A DNA stretch of 64,000 nucleotides. It comes from JAWKWA01 sp041397765 (GTDB lineage Bacteria; Pseudomonadota; Alphaproteobacteria; Rhizobiales; Hyphomicrobiaceae). Under the pieces are notes generated by a model that saw nothing but the letters and a program-made list of their open reading frames with translations, did no database searches and was not told the DNA's origin. Location of the stretch: NCBI GenBank assembly GCA_041397765.1, contig JAWKWA010000010.1, forward strand, positions 102,192-166,191. Direction: 5' to 3'. Positions 51,353-60,139 of the stretch are shown one piece after another (within the stretch, counting starts at the first letter, position 1; each line of letters starts with the position of its first letter). Made by a program: the position numbers and the translations under genes.

Positions 51353-52030
51353 ATGTGGCACAAGCGTATCTGTCTCGTCGCGTTGATCGTCGGCGCCTCC
51401 GCGGTGCTGGCATCCGGCTGCTCGCAGTCACCCTATTTCGTCGCCGAGGACGAGCCGTGGCGCAAGGAAGCCGAGATGGCCTGCCTGCGCTCGGGGGCGG
51501 TGAGCCAGTCGCCGTTCCTCGTCGAGACACGCCAGTCGCTCGGCGGGCCGAGCGTGTGCGGCGCGCTCCATCCCCTGCAGATGGCGGCGGCGGCGGATGG
51601 GGCCGTCGAGTTGAAGCCGGCGGCGATCCTGCAATGCGCCATGGTGCCGGCGGTCGAGCGCTGGATGCGCGAGGCGGTCATTCCGGCGGCGCACCACTAT
51701 TTCGGCATGGGCGTCAAGGAGGCGAAGGTGCTGTCCTCCTATTCCTGCCGGCCGCGCAACGGGGTCGCCGGCGACAAGCTCTCCGAGCACGGCCATGCCA
51801 ATGCCATCGACATCGGCCGCTTCACGCTGGTCGACGGCCGGACGGTCAGCGTCAAGTCGGGCTGGAAGGGCAGCGCTCAGGAGCGCGGCTTCCTGCGCGA
51901 CATCCACAAGGCGGCCTGCCGCTACTTCACCACGGTGCTCGGGCCGGACGCCAATGCCTTCCACCGCGATCATTTCCATCTCGACCTCGCGCGGCACGGC
52001 CGCCGGGGGGATGGCCGCTACTGCAAATAG
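51353..52030 (+). CDS. Extensin-like family lipoprotein
   Basis: 225 residues from ATG 51353 (GTG 51320 is possible). The N-terminus is a lipoprotein signal: LVALIVGASAVLASGC places the acylated cysteine near residue 22. The extensin-like C-terminal domain carries LSSYSCRPRNGVAG, SEHGHANAIDIGRFTL and AFHRDHFHLDLARHG, a His/Asp/His arrangement like that of M15 zinc peptidases. The family is found in bacterial envelopes and may act on peptidoglycan, though this is not established. It is followed by a small secreted-protein gene on the same strand. Confidence 0.88.
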   Translation: MWHKRICLVALIVGASAVLASGCSQSPYFVAEDEPWRKEAEMACLRSGAVSQSPFLVETRQSLGGPSVCGALHPLQMAAAADGAVELKPAAILQCAMVPAVERWMREAVIPAAHHYFGMGVKEAKVLSSYSCRPRNGVAGDKLSEHGHANAIDIGRFTLVDGRTVSVKSGWKGSAQERGFLRDIHKAACRYFTTVLGPDANAFHRDHFHLDLARHGRRGDGRYCK

Positions 52031-52139
52031 GCCGTCGCCGGACGTGCTCCCCGCCGGCGGCTGCGAGGCCATCAATCCGACATGGAAGCGCCCGATAGCC
52101 TGGCGCCGGCGGATCGACCGCCAAAGCGGGATCTCTTGG

Positions 52140-52586
52140 ATGCGAACGACGAAGCGACCGGCTGCTACGGCCTTCCTGTCGGCACTGGCGATGCTCGCGG
52201 CGGGCACGCTCTGGGCGTCCCATGCGCTTGCGGACGATGCGGTGGTGCCCGAGCCGGGCGCGGCCGGTGAAATCGCGGGCGGCACCGAGCATGGGGTCTG
52301 CAGCGCCGTTCCGTTCAGCCAGGCGCGGATCGTCGTCGGCGAGGGGGGCGCGCGCCTGCTCGTCGTCACGCTCCCGGCCGACACCCGCGGCGTCCATCTC
52401 GAGCCCTATGTCTATGTGATGCAGCCGGACTACTGGGCGATCGGCGTCGTTCATTGCGACGGGGACGACGGCGCGGTCGCTGGCACCGTCCCCGAGGTCA
52501 CGTTCGGCCTCGCCGGCTACCTCGGCCGCCGCGGCATCGAGGTCGTCGGCGTGGGCCAGACGGTGAAGCTGGACATTGCGCCCTGA
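52140..52586 (+). CDS. Hypothetical secreted protein
   Basis: 148 residues from ATG 52140. The signal peptide runs to about residue 31 (AFLSALAMLAAGTLWASHALA). The mature part is beta-rich, with two cysteines (HGVCSAV, VHCDGD) and VVTLPADTRGVHLEPYVYVM. No family is recognised. It lies 109 bp after the extensin-like gene, possibly on the same transcript, and converges on a DUF2147 gene. Confidence 0.6.
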   Translation: MRTTKRPAATAFLSALAMLAAGTLWASHALADDAVVPEPGAAGEIAGGTEHGVCSAVPFSQARIVVGEGGARLLVVTLPADTRGVHLEPYVYVMQPDYWAIGVVHCDGDDGAVAGTVPEVTFGLAGYLGRRGIEVVGVGQTVKLDIAP

Positions 52587-52607
52587 GGCGGTCGTGCCGC
52601 CCGATCG

Positions 52608-53018
52608 CTATTGCTGCGCGGGCTGGCGGTCCCAGACCTCGCCCTTGCAGACGATGCCGAGCAATGCGCAGCCTTCGAGCTTCAGATGGCCGTCGTCGAT
52701 CATCGTGACGACCCCCGAATAGGTCTTGCCGTCCTCGGTATTGAGCAGGTCGCCCTTCCAGACGCCGTCGCCCTTCTGGTCGGCGCCCGACATGATGACC
52801 GTGCCGACCGTCGATTGCCGGCTCGCATCGGCGACGCCGACGATCTTGGCGCACAGGCGGCTGCCGCAGCCGTAGAACTCGACCACTGTGCCGGTCGAGG
52901 GGCGCTTCCAGACGCCGACGGGGTCGGCCGCGAGCGCCGGCGTGAGCATGAGAGCCGAGAGCAGCGCGCCACCGAGCGCGATGGCGGTCAGGCGGACGCT
53001 CAGCTGATTGTTCGACAT
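52608..53018 (-). CDS. DUF2147 family secreted protein
   Basis: 136 residues. The signal peptide MSNNQLSVRLTAIALGGALL to about residue 31 is followed by the DUF2147 pattern: PVGVWKRPSTGTVVEFYGCG, then CAKIVGVAD, SGADQKGDGVWKGDLLNTED and a last LEGCALLGIVCKGEVWDR. Four conserved cysteines may form disulfides. The family is periplasmic, with no established function. The start at 53018 is chosen over a longer frame because of the signal peptide. Confidence 0.9.
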   Translation of the reverse strand: MSNNQLSVRLTAIALGGALLSALMLTPALAADPVGVWKRPSTGTVVEFYGCGSRLCAKIVGVADASRQSTVGTVIMSGADQKGDGVWKGDLLNTEDGKTYSGVVTMIDDGHLKLEGCALLGIVCKGEVWDRQPAQQ

Positions 53019-53107
53019 GGATCGATCCCTCCCCTGGCCCCTTGCGATTCCGCCGGGGCTTCGTAAGCCGGCCGATGGACCTAACGCCGGAGCGCGGCCA
53101 TTCTGCG

Positions 53108-54091
53108 TCAACTCCTCGGCGGCGCATAGCCCGCGACACGCATGCGTCGGCCGATGGCGACGATGGCGACCACCACGGCGGCGAAGCCGATCTCGAGCGG
53201 ACCGATCGGCTCGCCGACGACAAGCCCGGCGCCGCCGAGCGTGACGAAGGTCTGGAGGAGCTGGACCTGGCCGACCCGGGCGACCCCGCCGAGGGCGAGC
53301 CCCTTGTTCCAGAAAAAGAAACCGAGGTACTGGCTCATCACGGCCACATAGCCGAAGGCGGACCAGGCGGCGGTGGAGGCGTGCCAGGCGATCGGCCCCG
53401 ACACCAGCGGCACGACGACGGCGAGCACCGGAAACGACAGGACGAGGGTCCAGGATATGGTCTGCCAGCCGCCGAGCCGCCGCGTCAGCACTGCACCCGT
53501 CGCATAGCCGATGGCGGCCGCGACGACCGCGACGACAAGCGCAAGGTCGGCGGCACCGATGCCGGCCCGCGCGAAGGCGCCGTCGAGAACCGCAAAGGCC
53601 GCGACCGCCCCCGAGCCGGCGACCGCCGACAGCCAGAAGCCGAGGGAGGGCCGCTCGCCGGCGAAGACGACGCTCGCCAGGGCGGTGGCGAGCGGAAGGA
53701 TGGCGAGGACGACACCGCCATGGCCGGCCGGTGCATGGACCATGGCGATCGCCGAAAGCGCGGGAAAGCCGAAGACGACGCCGGCGGCCGTGATCGCGAG
53801 AAGCGGCAGATCGTCCCGCTTCGGCCAGGGTGCCCGGGCGGCGGCGAGGCTCGCAGCAGCGATGACGGCGGCTATCAGCGAGCGGCCGAGACCGACGAAG
53901 AGGGGATCGAGCTCGGCCACGGCGATCCGCATCGCCGGTAGGGTCAGGCCGAAGATGACGACGCCGACGAGGCCATAGAGGAGTCCTTTCGACTCGTCGC
54001 CGAGCCGGGCGCCGGGAAGGGGAGCGGCCATGAAGCTGTCGTCCTGATCGGGAAAGGCGGTGAGCGGATCGCCAAAGGCCGGATGGGCCAT
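53108..54091 (-). CDS. EamA/DMT family permease
   Basis: 327 residues from ATG 54091 behind GGAG. About ten membrane helices in two EamA repeats (about 40-165 and 180-315). Characteristic segments are GLVGVVIFGLTLPAMRIAVA and PLFVGLGRSLIAA in the first repeat and MSQYLGFFFWNKGLALGG and VTLGGAGLVVGEPIGPLEIG in the second. DMT permeases move amino acids, nucleotides or other metabolites. The direction and substrate cannot be read here. It diverges from the TerB/DnaJ gene at 54217. Confidence 0.9.
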   Translation of the reverse strand: MAHPAFGDPLTAFPDQDDSFMAAPLPGARLGDESKGLLYGLVGVVIFGLTLPAMRIAVAELDPLFVGLGRSLIAAVIAAASLAAARAPWPKRDDLPLLAITAAGVVFGFPALSAIAMVHAPAGHGGVVLAILPLATALASVVFAGERPSLGFWLSAVAGSGAVAAFAVLDGAFARAGIGAADLALVVAVVAAAIGYATGAVLTRRLGGWQTISWTLVLSFPVLAVVVPLVSGPIAWHASTAAWSAFGYVAVMSQYLGFFFWNKGLALGGVARVGQVQLLQTFVTLGGAGLVVGEPIGPLEIGFAAVVVAIVAIGRRMRVAGYAPPRS

Positions 54092-54216
54092 GGAGGGCTC
54101 CATGCGGTTTGGGAGCGTCCTATCTGCAATGCAAATCAATTCATGCGGGCGCATGCGATCTGCGATAGGTTGCGCCGGACTGGGCGGCGGGTGTGCCGGC
54201 CGATGCGAGGATCTCG

Positions 54217-54942
54217 ATGTCGCTATGGGGAAAGCTTGCCGGCGCGGCCGCCGGCCTGGCGATCGGCGGGCCGATCGGTGCGATGCTCGGCGGCCTTGCC
54301 GGGCATTTCGCGCTCGATCGCGGCCGCAAGGGCGATGGCGAGCAGCCCTCCCAGAGCGAGGTCGCCTTCACTGTCGGCGTCATCGCGCTCGGCGCCAAGA
54401 TGGCCAAGGCCGACGGCCTCGTCACGCCCGACGAGATCGAGGCCTTCAAGGACGTCTTCAAGGTGCCGCAGGGCGAGATCGAGAACGTCGCGCGGATCTT
54501 CAATCTCGCCAAGCAGGACGTCGCGGGCTACGAGGCCTATGCGCGCCAGCTCGCGGAAATGTTCAAGGACAACCGCCAGCTCCTCGAGGACGTGCTGGAG
54601 GGCCTCTTCCATATCGCCACCGCCGACGGCGTGCTGCACGAGAAGGAGGAGGACTACCTGAAGCAGGTGGCCAAGCGCTTCGGCTTCACCAAGGACGAGT
54701 ACAAGTCCGTGCGCGCCCGCTTCCTGCCGGAGGACCAGAGAAGCCCCTATCGGGTGCTCGGTGTTGCCTCCGACATCTCAGACGACGAGCTGAAGGCGCA
54801 TTATCGCCGTCTGGTGCTGGAAAGCCATCCCGACCGGGCGATCGCGCGCGGCATGCCGCCTGAGTTCATCAAGATCGCCAACGAGAAGATCGCCGCCATC
54901 AACGAGGCCTATGACGAGATCCGGCGAAGCCGGGGCCTCTAG
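54217..54942 (+). CDS. TerB-domain DnaJ-like co-chaperone (DjlA-like)
   Basis: 241 residues from ATG 54217, seven bases after GAGG. A glycine-rich hydrophobic N-terminus (AGAAAGLAIGGPIGAMLGGL) may insert in the membrane. A TerB-like helical domain follows (about 48-165), with LGAKMAKADGLVTPDEIEAF and HIATADGVLHEKEEDYLKQV. The C-terminus is a J domain with YRVLGVASDISDDELKAHYR and the HPD tripeptide in ESHPDRA, which stimulates DnaK. DjlA-type proteins link Hsp70 to envelope stress. It is 2 bp upstream of an EamA gene. Confidence 0.93.
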   Translation: MSLWGKLAGAAAGLAIGGPIGAMLGGLAGHFALDRGRKGDGEQPSQSEVAFTVGVIALGAKMAKADGLVTPDEIEAFKDVFKVPQGEIENVARIFNLAKQDVAGYEAYARQLAEMFKDNRQLLEDVLEGLFHIATADGVLHEKEEDYLKQVAKRFGFTKDEYKSVRARFLPEDQRSPYRVLGVASDISDDELKAHYRRLVLESHPDRAIARGMPPEFIKIANEKIAAINEAYDEIRRSRGL

Positions 54943-54944
54943 GA

Positions 54945-55895
54945 ATGGCGACCATCGTGGCGAGTGGCGAGGCCGAGGCGCGCTGGACGACGCGCGACCT
55001 GCTTTTCATGGTGGCGATCCAGCTCATCTGGGGCGCCAACTGGGTGGCCGCCAAGATCGGCGTCGCCGAGGTGCCGCCGCTCATGCTGATGGCGGCCCGT
55101 TTCGCCATGCTGGTCTTCGTCTTCATGCCGTTCATGCGCTGGCATGGCCGGGGCATGTGGGAGATCGCGGTCGCGGCGCTGACCAACGGCGCCATTCATT
55201 TCGGCCTTCTGTTCTGGGGGCTGTCGCTCGGCGGCGACATCGCGCCGCTCGCCGTCGTCGGCCAGCTCGGCGTGCCCTTCGCCACGCTGATGTCGGCGCT
55301 TTTTCTCGGCGACCGCATCGGTGTATGGCGCGGCGGCGCGCTGGCGCTCGCCTTCGGTGGCTCGATGGTGGTCTCCTTCGATCCGCGCGTGCTCGGCTAT
55401 ATCCATGCGGTGGGGCTGGTGATCCTCGCCAGCTCGTGCTGGGCGATCGGCGCCATCTACATGCGGCGGCTGAAGCATCTCTCGGTCTTCGACATGCAGG
55501 GATGGATCGCCGCGCTCGCCTTTCCGCCCCTCATCGTCTTCTCCTTCGCGATCGAGAAGGATCCGTTCGGCTCGCTCATGCATGCGAGCTGGCCGGCGCT
55601 TCTCGCCCTCGGCTACATCGCCTTCGGCTCGAGCCTCATCGGCCATGTCGGCTTCAACTACATGCTGCAGCGCTATCCGATCCCGAAGATGGCGCCGTTC
55701 CTCTTGATCGCACCCCTCTTTGCCTCCTTCCTCGGTGTCGTCGTGTTCGGCGACCAGCTGACCTGGCGGATGGTGATCGGGGGCGCGATGACGCTGACCG
55801 GCGTGCTCGTCATCACCATTCGCGAGGGGCGCCGCAGTCAGCGGGCCGTCGCGACCGGACGGACGGACAGTCAGAGCAGGGAGGCCGGCGGCTGA
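54945..55895 (+). CDS. EamA/DMT family permease
   Basis: 316 residues with about ten membrane helices in two EamA repeats. Typical parts are LIWGANWVAAKIGVAEVPPL and GLSLGGDIAPLAVVGQLGVP in the first half and GFNYMLQRYPIPKMAPFLLI, a later LFASFLGVVVFGDQL segment and GGAMTLTGVLVITIREG in the second. The substrate is unknown. It starts 2 bp after the DjlA-like gene, and its stop overlaps the amidase start (TGATG), so three genes form one translational unit. Confidence 0.92.
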   Translation: MATIVASGEAEARWTTRDLLFMVAIQLIWGANWVAAKIGVAEVPPLMLMAARFAMLVFVFMPFMRWHGRGMWEIAVAALTNGAIHFGLLFWGLSLGGDIAPLAVVGQLGVPFATLMSALFLGDRIGVWRGGALALAFGGSMVVSFDPRVLGYIHAVGLVILASSCWAIGAIYMRRLKHLSVFDMQGWIAALAFPPLIVFSFAIEKDPFGSLMHASWPALLALGYIAFGSSLIGHVGFNYMLQRYPIPKMAPFLLIAPLFASFLGVVVFGDQLTWRMVIGGAMTLTGVLVITIREGRRSQRAVATGRTDSQSREAGG

Positions 55896-56633
55896 TGGCA
55901 TGGCGCCGGATCGAGCGGCTGTCGCCCAACAGGGAACCGCGCCGGCAGGGCCGACGGCCGGACATGCTCATCATGCACTACACCGCCATGCAGTCCGCGG
56001 AGAAGGCGGTCGACTGGCTGTGCAACCCGGTGTCGAAAGTGTCCTGCCACTATCTGGTCGACGAGGACGGCACGATCGTCGCCATGGTGCCGGAGGCGGA
56101 GCGCCCTGGCATGCCGGTATCCCATTGGGCCGGCGAGACCGATCTCAACAGTTGCTCGATCGGCATCGAGATCCACAATGTCGGGCCCGAGCGCGGCTAT
56201 CCGGACTTTCCCGAGCCCCAGCTGCGCGCCGTCGAGGAATTGTCGCTCGGCATCATCGCCCGCAATGCCATCCCGCCCGAGCGCGTGCTCGCCCATTCCG
56301 ACATCGCGCCCTTCCGCAAGATCGACCCGGGCGAGAAATTCCCCTGGCAGCGCATGGCGCGGGCTGGCATCGGCCGCTTCGTGCCGGAGGCGCCGCCGAC
56401 CCCCGGCGAGACCTTGCAGCGCGGCGCGGCGGGGCCCGAGGTCGGGCGGCTGCAGCGGATGCTCGCGATCTATGGCTACGGGATCGGAGCCGACGCGCGT
56501 CTATGACCGCGAGACCGAGGTCGTGGTGTCGGCCTTCCAGCGCCATTTCCGCCCCTCGCTGGTCGACGGCCGCGCCGATCCCTCGACACGCGAGACCCTC
56601 GACCGCCTTGTCCGTGGCCTCGCCAGGCGATAG
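55895..56633 (+). pseudogene. N-acetylmuramoyl-L-alanine amidase (AmpD-like) with peptidoglycan-binding domain, one frameshift
   Basis: Start overlaps the EamA stop. The Amidase_2 domain (about 1-160) shows zinc ligands in MLIMHYTAM and LAHSDIAPFRKIDPGEKFPW, and SCHYLVDEDGTIV, SHWAGETDLNSCSIGIEI. A peptidoglycan-binding domain follows with LQRGAAGPEVGRLQRMLAIY. The frame gains one base at about 56487-56492 and stops early. Removing one G restores GIEPTRVYDRETEVVVSAFQ and the full end at 56633, giving 245 residues, the usual size. Such amidases cleave the lactyl-peptide bond of muropeptides. The catalytic domain is intact even in the frame as read. Confidence 0.88.
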
Positions 56634-56673
56634 TCCCGGACGCTTGTCTCCCCATACGATCCCCGCCGGTGCC

Positions 56674-57615
56674 ATGATCTCACAGCGACCGCTCACGCCT
56701 GCCGCCTTCGTGCTCCTCGTCCTCATCTGCGCGGTCTGGGGCACCAACCAGACGGCGATCAAGATCGCCAACGAGGGCTTCCCGCCGATCCTGCAGGCGG
56801 GACTTCGCTCGGCGGCGAGTGCGCTCTGCCTCGTCGTCTGGTGCCTCGTCAAAGGCACGCCGTTCTTCCGCCTCGACCGCACACTGCCATGGGGCCTGCT
56901 GGCCGGGCTGCTGTTCACCGGCGAGTTCCTCGCGCTCTATGTCGGGCTGACGCTGACCGATGTCTCGCGCGGGGCGATCTTCATCTATGTCTCGCCCTTC
57001 GTGACCGCGATCGGCGCGCATTTCCTCGCGCCCGGCGAGCGGCTCGACACGAGCAAGCTGCTCGGGCTGCTCGCCGCTTTCGCGGGCGTCGTGCTGGTCT
57101 TCTCCGATGGGCTCGTCGCGCCCAAGCCCGGCCAGATCGTCGGCGACCTGCTATGCCTGACGATGGGCGTGCTGTGGGGCCTCGACATGATCAACATCAA
57201 GGTGACGCCGCTGCGCGAGGTGCCCTCCGAGCAGGTGCTGTTCTACGCGCTCGCCATCTCGGCCGTGCTCCTCACCGGCGCCTCGCAGCTCTTCGGCGAG
57301 CCGTTCGAGATCGTCCTCGCGCCGCGGCCGCTCGCCGCCTTCGCCTATACCGCGATCGTGGTGTCGTTCCTCAGCTATGTGCTGTTCATCTGGTTCATCA
57401 AGCACTATCCGGCGACCTTCTTCGGCGCCTTCATTTTCCTTTCGCCGATCTTCGGCGTGGCGACGGCGGCGCTGATGCTCGGCGAGCCGGTCTCGGTGAA
57501 GCTGATTGCCGCCCTGGCGCTGACATCGCTCGGCATCTGGCTGGTGAACCGCCCCTCGACGACGGCGCGGGGGGCAGGCCGTGCCGATACCGGACGCGGG
57601 ACGGGCGAGGCATAG
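56674..57615 (+). CDS. EamA/DMT family permease
   Basis: 313 residues from ATG 56674. Ten membrane helices in two repeats: LLVLICAVWGTNQTAIKIAN and TGEFLALYVGLTLTDVSRGA in the first, and SYVLFIWFIKHYPATFFGAF and SPIFGVATAALMLGEPVSVK in the second. The substrate is unknown. It is the third EamA gene within 4.5 kb and differs clearly in sequence from the other two, so these are not recent duplicates. It lies 84 bp upstream of the DDAH-like gene. Confidence 0.92.
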   Translation: MISQRPLTPAAFVLLVLICAVWGTNQTAIKIANEGFPPILQAGLRSAASALCLVVWCLVKGTPFFRLDRTLPWGLLAGLLFTGEFLALYVGLTLTDVSRGAIFIYVSPFVTAIGAHFLAPGERLDTSKLLGLLAAFAGVVLVFSDGLVAPKPGQIVGDLLCLTMGVLWGLDMINIKVTPLREVPSEQVLFYALAISAVLLTGASQLFGEPFEIVLAPRPLAAFAYTAIVVSFLSYVLFIWFIKHYPATFFGAFIFLSPIFGVATAALMLGEPVSVKLIAALALTSLGIWLVNRPSTTARGAGRADTGRGTGEA

Positions 57616-57699
57616 CCGCCATGCAGCCGGCCGCCGGCGTTGTCAGCCCGCCGCCGCTCGGGCAGTCTCTGCGCACGAAGGCATGAGGAGAGCCGTCCG

Positions 57700-58710
57700 A
57701 TGAGCGAGAGTGCCGAGGCCGCCTACATCTACAATGCCACCATGAAGATGTTCGGCACCGCCGCCGAGCCGGCCTTCGAGAGCGAAAGCGAGCAGACCGC
57801 CGGCTGGGGACGGCGCTGGGGCTGCGACAACGATGTCGGCCGTCTGCGCGTCGTGCTCATGCACCGGCCGGGACCCGAGCTCGGCGTCGTCGATCCTTCG
57901 AAGCGCATCGAGGAGATCGGCTCGTTCGGCGATGTCGAGGCCGGCTGGTACTGGCAGTCCGATACCATCCCGCCCGTCGCGGCCATGCAATCCCAGCACG
58001 ATGCCTTCGTCGCCGCCCTGCGCGAGGAAGGGGTCGAGATCGTCTTCATGGACGGCGAGACGGCTGGCCGCCTCAAGTCCTGCTACACGCGCGATCCGGT
58101 CATCGCGGTCAAGGGCGGGGCGATCGTCTGCCGGATGGCGCCGCGGGTGCGCCGCGGCGAGGAGCTCAATGCCACACGCACGCTCGCCCGCATCGGCATG
58201 CCCGTTCTCAGGACGCTCAACGGCACGGCGATGATGGAAGGCGGCAGCTTCGCCTGGATCAATTCCCGCACCGCTGTCATCGGCCGCTCGATCCGCTGCA
58301 ACAACGAGGGGGCGGCGCAGGTGGCGGAGGTGCTGCGCTGGCAGGGCGTCGAGACGCTGATGGTCGACCTGTGCGGCTATCTCATCCATATCGACGGCGC
58401 GTTCCTGATGATCGACCGCGACCTTGCGCTCGTCGATCCCTCGCAGCTTCCCTATTGGTTCCTCGAGAAGCTGAAGGCGCTCGGTATCGAGACGATCGAG
58501 ATCACCCCGGCCGACAATGGCTGGATCGTCAACGCGCTCGCCATCGCGCCGGGACGGGTGATCATGCCGGAGGGAGCGTCCAACCGCACGCTCGATCAGC
58601 TCGCGCGGCGCAACGTGTCGCTGCGCATCGTCCCCTACGACAAGATGCAGCTCAATGGCGGCGGCCTGCACTGCTCGACCTCGCCGCTCGTCAGGGACAG
58701 CCTCGACTGA
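57700..58710 (+). CDS. Amidinotransferase-fold hydrolase (DDAH/arginine-deiminase-like)
   Basis: 336 residues, start behind GGAGAG. The guanidine-modifying alpha/beta propeller fold is suggested by GRLRVVLMHRPGPEL at the N-terminal strand, CYTRDPVIAVKGGAIVC with the conserved Arg-Asp, and MMEGGSFAWI with the substrate glutamate. HIDGAFLMIDRDLALV holds the catalytic histidine and the C-terminal NGGGLHCSTSPLVR the catalytic cysteine (about 324). It probably hydrolyses arginine, methylated arginines or a related guanidino compound. An amidino-acid role fits its position after an EamA permease, but the substrate is not proven. Confidence 0.87.
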   Translation: MSESAEAAYIYNATMKMFGTAAEPAFESESEQTAGWGRRWGCDNDVGRLRVVLMHRPGPELGVVDPSKRIEEIGSFGDVEAGWYWQSDTIPPVAAMQSQHDAFVAALREEGVEIVFMDGETAGRLKSCYTRDPVIAVKGGAIVCRMAPRVRRGEELNATRTLARIGMPVLRTLNGTAMMEGGSFAWINSRTAVIGRSIRCNNEGAAQVAEVLRWQGVETLMVDLCGYLIHIDGAFLMIDRDLALVDPSQLPYWFLEKLKALGIETIEITPADNGWIVNALAIAPGRVIMPEGASNRTLDQLARRNVSLRIVPYDKMQLNGGGLHCSTSPLVRDSLD

Positions 58711-58802
58711 CCGCGTGGCGATTGCCCGGCGAGGGCCGGAACCGCTTGACGGGGAATGGTGTCGACAGCGCCGTGACCGCTGCGGTCGGCCAAACGCGAT
58801 AT

Positions 58803-58879
58803 TGGCGATCCCGGCAGGACTTGAACCTGCGACCCTCGGTTTAGGAAACCGATGCTCTATCCAGCTGAGCTACGGGACC
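58803..58879 (-). tRNA. tRNA-Arg (anticodon CCT)
   Basis: 77 bases on the minus strand, including an encoded CCA. The 7-bp acceptor stem GGTCCCG/CGGGATC contains one G-U pair. The anticodon stem TCGGT/ACCGA encloses the loop TTCCTAA, giving anticodon CCT, which reads AGG. The T arm contains GGTTCAAGTCC and the D arm AGCTCAGCTGGATAGAGC. All arms of the cloverleaf pair as expected. Confidence 0.95.
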
Positions 58880-58909
58880 TGATCGACGCGACCTGATCGA
58901 CGCGACCTG
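58876..58909. repeat. 14-bp tandem repeat at the tRNA-Arg 5' end
   Basis: GACCTGATCGACGC occurs twice exactly, followed by a partial third copy GACCTG. The first copy overlaps the first four bases of the minus-strand tRNA, so the repeat forms its immediate 5' leader. Confidence 0.85.
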
Positions 58910-59227
58910 TGCGCATGCGGCGGAAATCGCCGCGCCGCCCCGGCCGGTCGAGCCGGCGCGTGCCGCATCCGGCCACTCTTAGCCGACTGCCCGGTACTTG
59001 TGAAGGTGCGGCCGGCCTCGGGTCCCCGTCAGCGGGCCGGGGGCCGAGGTGCTGGCGCCTGCAACACACGGGTCCGGACCGGGCGCACCCTTGCCCCGGG
59101 GCCGGATTTCGGCCATCAGGATCGAGACGGGCCGCGACCGGCGAGGGCGAGCCCCTCGATAGGCCGGCGCAGAGCGGTTGCTCGACGGTCGGCTCGCTGA
59201 GGCAGGCGACAGGCAGAGGAGGTCAGC
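58880..59227. other. Intergenic region between tRNA-Arg and flavin reductase gene
   Basis: 348 bases. The left end is the tandem repeat described above. The rest must hold the tRNA promoter (minus strand) and the flavin reductase promoter (plus strand). No gene is seen. Confidence 0.4.
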
Positions 59228-59746
59228 GTGCGGCAGGTCAAGCTCGGCGACAGGGAGTTCCGTCACGCGCTCGGCTGCTTTGCGACCGGGGTCACGGTGA
59301 TCTCGGCGCTCGGGCCCCGCGGCGAGTTCCTCGGCAACACGGTGAACTCCTTCACCTCGGTCTCGCTCGATCCGCCGATGATCCTCTGGTGCATGGGCCG
59401 GCACGCACTCAGCCTCAAATCCTATCTCTCGATCGACCAGTTCGTGGTGAACATTCTCGGCGCCCATCAGATCGAGCTGTCGAACCGCTTCGCCAAGGCC
59501 GGCGGCGACAAATGGGAGGGTGTCCCGCACGAGTTCTGGGATTCCGGCTGTCCGGTCCTCAAGGGCGTGTCGGCCGCCTTCGAGTGCAAGACCAGCCACA
59601 CCCATGTCGGCGGCGACCATGTGATCTTCGTCGGCGAGGTGCAGAAAGCCGCCTTCGACCCCCTGGTCGCGCCGCTGGTCTTCCACGGCGGGCGCTACTG
59701 CCGGATCACGCCCGAGCCCTTGCCCGAGAGCGGCAAGACCGGCTGA
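59228..59746 (+). CDS. Flavin reductase family protein
   Basis: 172 residues from a GTG directly behind a strong AGGAGGT site. The FMN-binding split-barrel is recognised from FRHALGCFATGVTVISALGP, GNTVNSFTSVSLDPPMILWC and the C-terminal HVIFVGEVQKAAFD and LVFHGGRYCRI. These enzymes reduce FMN or FAD with NAD(P)H and supply reduced flavin to two-component monooxygenases. No partner oxygenase is adjacent; the Rieske oxygenase at 17.3 kb would normally need a different type of reductase. Confidence 0.92.
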   Translation: MRQVKLGDREFRHALGCFATGVTVISALGPRGEFLGNTVNSFTSVSLDPPMILWCMGRHALSLKSYLSIDQFVVNILGAHQIELSNRFAKAGGDKWEGVPHEFWDSGCPVLKGVSAAFECKTSHTHVGGDHVIFVGEVQKAAFDPLVAPLVFHGGRYCRITPEPLPESGKTG

Positions 59747-59788
59747 GGCCGGCCCGCCGCCCGCGCCGGCCCCGACGCTCGTCAGCCG

Positions 59789-60139
59789 TCAGCCACCGCG
59801 CGACTTGACGTCGCCGCGCATCTTGTCGAACAGCTCCGACAGCCGCCGTTCGGCGGTCTCGAAGGCGTCCCTGACCGCCAGATGCACGTCCTCGTGGGCA
59901 TGGTCGCCCGAACCTTCGCTGGACACCGCGAGATCGGAGCGGCCGGGGACACCGATCAGCAGCTTCACCTGATAGACCTTGTCCTTCTGGCCGTGCTTGT
60001 GGGGGGCGGCGATGGTGGCGCGCAGATGCGTCAGGCGGTCGAACCGCTTGGCGAGCCGCGCCGTCTTCTGGCGGATCCGCTCGGCGACGGCCTCGGAAGC
60101 GTCGATGCTGTCGAAATGGATCTCGGGTGTGATGGTCAT
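59789..60139 (-). CDS. HPF/RaiA-like ribosome-associated protein
   Basis: 116 residues from ATG 60139. The fold is the single beta-alpha-beta-beta-beta-alpha domain of ribosome hibernation factors: EIHFDSIDASEAVAERIRQK, RLTHLRATIAAPHKHGQKDK, KLLIGVPGRSDLAVSS and a last helix AVRDAFETAERRLSELFDKM. It lacks the long HPF C-terminal dimerisation domain. Such proteins bind the 30S decoding centre in stationary phase. It converges on the flavin reductase gene. Confidence 0.88.
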   Translation of the reverse strand: MTITPEIHFDSIDASEAVAERIRQKTARLAKRFDRLTHLRATIAAPHKHGQKDKVYQVKLLIGVPGRSDLAVSSEGSGDHAHEDVHLAVRDAFETAERRLSELFDKMRGDVKSRGG

